Below, piece after piece: positions 62,931 to 64,000 of a DNA stretch of 64,000 bases. Each line of letters begins with the position of its first letter. Positions within the stretch are counted from its first letter, which is position 1. Source of the DNA: Linepithema humile (Eukaryota; Arthropoda; Insecta; Hymenoptera; Formicidae); NCBI RefSeq assembly GCF_040581485.1, contig NC_090132.1, positions 3,731,001-3,795,000 on the forward strand, given 5' to 3'. The position numbers and the translations under genes are program-made. The notes beneath the pieces are model-generated. The model worked only from the letters and a program-made list of their open reading frames with translations. It searched no databases and was not told the DNA's origin.

Positions 62931-63299
62931 ACCAGCGACAGCAGCGAACCAGCAACGTCGGTCCTACGTCGTCATGAGGAACAGACGCAGGAACGGGGAA
63001 CGTCGCATCGCTTACTGCCACGGCAGCATCGCGACACTAACAGTTATCGCGGAGCAGACCCCCACCGACGGAGATCCTCGACGATCCTGTCGTTTTCCCT
63101 TTCCGCCCTGCTGCTCCTCCGGAGCACGGTGGCTTCCTGAGTCCTCCCCGCTCACCCCGACACATCCACCCTGTTCCCCTTCCCCCCCCCCTTGCCCGCG
63201 GACCAAGTCACCACCGCCACAATCCGGTGAGCGCACCCCTGTCTCTTCCCGGGAGCCATGCGTCATAGTTATCTATGCTTTTTGCAACGGAGACTGATT

Positions 63300-64000
63300 T
63301 AGAGCCGTCTAAGGACCCCGGGCCCTACGAAAATTAAATAATTGCTAATTTATGGTGTGGATCGAGCCGCGCTCGCACCACCCCGAGACACCGTCCCGCG
63401 CACTCGACGCCGCGCGATTCGTTGCGCAACGGTTTCCAGAAAACAAGGCGGAAGGGGTCGCCGCTGTAACGACGCAAGAAGAGCGAATTCGATCTTCGGG
63501 ATTTAATTGTTTCGAGCAATTAACCAAGAGGCCGCGAGAGAAGCACCGCGACTTTCCTCCCGCAATTAGACTTGAAAATTACTGGAAAAACTTTTGTGCC
63601 CCGCGATGTCAAAGGCGGTGTCAAGGTGCATCACGGCTTCGGCGAGAACAACGTTTCCGGAAGGAAAAAACTTTAGTCGTTAAAAATAATAACATTCCAT
63701 ATTCTTTAACGCCTCGTTGATTATATTTAGCAGTTTTTCGCGGATAAAAATGCCTCGGATCAGCTTGCGTCCGGAGTGATTTAAATACTTTCATCCGTAG
63801 ACGCGATAATGGCAAGACGTAGAGCGGACAGTCGATCGTCGCCGCGTTGAATGCCGAGTTCCGTGTGTCTCGCCGCGATATAAAATTAGATTCAGAGCCA
63901 TTTAATAAAAGATGACTGAGAGCGCCGAGGAGTAACAAAACGTTCGCTGGCGTGCTAGCGTGCAGCGAGGCGACAGAGCCACGACGAATTAACGGGCGCG
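63300..64000. other. Downstream noncoding end of the window
   Basis: Homeodomain-type sites cluster at 63333-63352 (aattaaataattgctaattt). A 122-codon frame at 63352-63720 is of mixed composition and not recognisable. No gene can be supported. Confidence 0.35.

Noticed and set aside
62683..63297. Gln/Pro/Ser-rich frames across the CAGC repeat
   Set aside because: They exist only because a tetranucleotide repeat has no stops in three frames.
1..64000. CRISPR arrays, bacterial operons, ribosomal RNA, retroelement or DNA transposon coding regions
   Set aside because: None was found: no regularly spaced repeats with unique spacers, no transposase or reverse-transcriptase motifs, no rRNA-like blocks.

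Overview
This is a eukaryotic, almost certainly insect, nuclear window holding one recognisable protein-coding gene: the 3' part of a tiptop/teashirt (Tio/Tsh) family zinc-finger transcription factor, on the + strand. Two coding exons are clear. A short acidic exon (30688-30931) is joined, with matched splice phase, to one very large last exon (33197-36908). The large exon has three Teashirt-type C2H2 fingers, a CtBP-binding PLDLS motif, the conserved SILKRLGIDE block and, near the C-terminus, the fourth finger that marks Tiptop. One gene with both Tsh and Tio traits is the state known for non-drosophilid insects. Very dense microsatellites, homopolymer G/C tracts, undepleted CpG and alternating AT-rich and GC-rich blocks suggest Hymenoptera, perhaps an ant. 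The species is an inference from composition and protein character.

Layout. 1-30687: about 31 kb upstream of the first firm exon, probably 5' intron and/or flank. It has no gene I can recognise, but it holds two candidate in-phase 5' coding exons (13441-13621 and 16458-16575), a CRE + TATA promoter-like cluster near 16.3 kb, an Inr + DPE arrangement near 16.15 kb, and a palindromic Exd/Hox-like element at 26985-27014. 30688-36908: the gene, with a 2.3 kb intron. 36909 to about 39.9 kb: probable long 3' UTR, with a Pumilio-type site 29 nt after the stop and poly(A) signals at 37161, 37200 and 39888. 39.9-64 kb: downstream desert with simple repeats, GC-rich and AT-rich blocks, hairpins and a compact Exd/Hox + Hth/Meis + E-box cluster at 61168-61198.

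The only biology that can be read with confidence is that of a developmental regulator in a gene desert. In flies Tsh/Tio act as zinc-finger repressors in trunk, limb and eye patterning, with Hox proteins and Homothorax/Extradenticle. Long noncoding flanks rich in homeodomain-type sites fit such a locus. I see no transposase, reverse transcriptase, viral gene, CRISPR array, rRNA or convincing tRNA, and no sign of an undescribed multi-gene system. The other open frames are short, mostly low complexity, and of lengths expected by chance.
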